Position numbers and translations under genes: made by a program
Shown here: in pieces, positions 63,483 through 64,000 of the stretch
How positions within the stretch are numbered: position 1 is the stretch's first letter
Layout: each line of letters begins with the position of its first letter
Assembly (NCBI GenBank): GCA_963752935.1
Contig: CAVWAL010000005.1
Coordinates: 248,001 to 312,000 of the forward strand
Reading direction: 5' to 3'
Length of the DNA: 64,000 bases
Source: RI-153 sp963752935
GTDB lineage: Bacteria > Chloroflexota > Anaerolineae > Caldilineales > Caldilineaceae
Notes under the pieces: generated by a model
The model's input: only the letters and a program-made list of their open reading frames with translations
What the model was told of the DNA's origin: nothing
Database searches by the model: none

Positions 63483-64000
63483 TCAGGGTTTCGGATCTTG
63501 GAGAATTTTGGATAACCGCTCTAGATTCCACTCCAGGTGATTGAGTGCAACTTTGACTGAGTTGCTATCGACGTCAGCCTCGGGGGAAAGTGGCGGCGCC
63601 ACGGGCGGGGTGAAAATTGCGCTGGGATTGTAGCCGCTTTCGTGGATTGCTTGCAACTCGGCTTCGACACGACCGGCGGTTAGTTGAATCTCATGTCGCG
63701 CCAATATGTCTCTAAAATAATCGTAACGCTCCACCAATCCGCTGGTCACCGATTCGAAACCGTGCTGCGCTACACGTTGACGGCTGCCGTAATCCATCAG
63801 ATCATACCCAAACATCTTCTGATCGTCGGGCTGCGGCTCGATCAGAATGAAATCGACATCGGGGTGGTGGCGGCGCAAACTCTTCATGTGGTAGCGCAAC
63901 CCCGAGTGCATGAGGATGCGTATTACCTGATTCACAATCGTGCGCAACCCTTCGTCGCCAATGTGTTCATCTTTGGCGTAGAGGCGTTGGGCGTCGAGAG
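63483..64000 (-). CDS. C-terminal part of a patatin-like protein (5' end beyond window)
   Basis: The frame is open to the window edge: before the visible TTG it reads LDAQRLYAKDEHIGDEG, so the gene starts outside. About 171 residues are seen. VDFILIEPQPDDQKMFGYDL and QRVAQHGFESVT look like the C-terminal region of patatin-like phospholipases known from related bacteria, but the catalytic Ser and Asp would lie upstream and cannot be checked. The tail has a Pro-rich linker and a short helix. Confidence 0.5.
   Translation of the reverse strand, partial: LDAQRLYAKDEHIGDEGLRTIVNQVIRILMHSGLRYHMKSLRRHHPDVDFILIEPQPDDQKMFGYDLMDYGSRQRVAQHGFESVTSGLVERYDYFRDILARHEIQLTAGRVEAELQAIHESGYNPSAIFTPPVAPPLSPEADVDSNSVKVALNHLEWNLERLSKILQDPKP

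Overview
The window looks like chromosome of a member of the Chloroflexota, probably of the Anaerolineae/Caldilineae type. This is inferred from gene content, not from a marker gene: a HemW - CoaD - coiled-coil protein order, two-ATPase FtsX export operons, very large secreted DUF11 proteins, a HerA-like ATPase, citrate synthase paralogues with a fused DNA-binding domain, and secreted proteins ending in an aromatic-L-P-x-V motif. No rRNA, tRNA, CRISPR array, prophage or complete insertion sequence was seen. Most genes are housekeeping, transport or cell-envelope genes in short operons.

Layout. 1-4271 (+): 3' end of hemW, coaD, a coiled-coil protein, a membrane-anchored glycosidase-like protein and a frameshifted amino-acid-binding protein. 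4784-7264: a divergent pair, an HTH-citrate synthase fusion (-) and a frameshifted citrate synthase (+), sharing a short palindrome-rich promoter. 7277-12144 (+): cupin, branched-chain aminotransferase, a GalU-type uridylyltransferase overlapping a glucuronokinase-like GHMP kinase, a cysteine-free family-4-like uracil-DNA glycosylase and an SDR. 12229-18076 (-): a MacB/Lol-like exporter operon (adaptor, permease, two ATPases), one ATPase carrying an AbrB-like tail. 18252-26340 (-): small protein, VOC protein, PAS histidine kinase, HerA-like ATPase, prolyl oligopeptidase and 3-hydroxybutyrate dehydrogenase. 26446-26690 is a MITE-like inverted-repeat element.

27081-30910 (+) encodes a heterodimeric ABC exporter with one degenerate ATP site. 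31067-31849 (-) is a probable selenoprotein of the GrdB/PrdB family, read through an in-frame TGA with a SECIS-like hairpin. 32044-33743 (-) is a DGPF-protein/ECF sigma factor pair. 33962-43281 is a metal-homeostasis region: split FeoB, a membrane-anchored DtxR-FeoA-FeoA fusion and a leaderless DtxR-type regulator on the minus strand, and a divergent cluster-9 (Mn/Zn/Fe) ABC importer on the plus strand. Both importer permeases carry C-terminal winged-helix domains and one has a six-cysteine insert. Two TTAG-N6-CTAA sites suggest that the regulator controls the feo operon and itself.

43472-48760 holds a small PLDc_N membrane protein, a BNR/Asp-box protein, an RraA-like protein, an LD-carboxypeptidase and TypA/BipA. 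48956-60839 encodes two divergent secreted proteins: a 2825-residue CSLREA/DUF11 surface protein and a gingipain-type (C25) peptidase with a related C-terminal motif. 60914-64000 (-) has an FAD-dependent amine oxidase, a second membrane-anchored glycosidase-like protein and a partial gene.

The strongest leads are the selenoprotein, the wHTH-bearing metal permeases with the cysteine insert, the membrane-tethered DtxR-FeoA fusion, and the citrate-synthase-derived putative regulator. Two single-base frameshifts within 3 kb (near 3794 and 6597) may be assembly errors.
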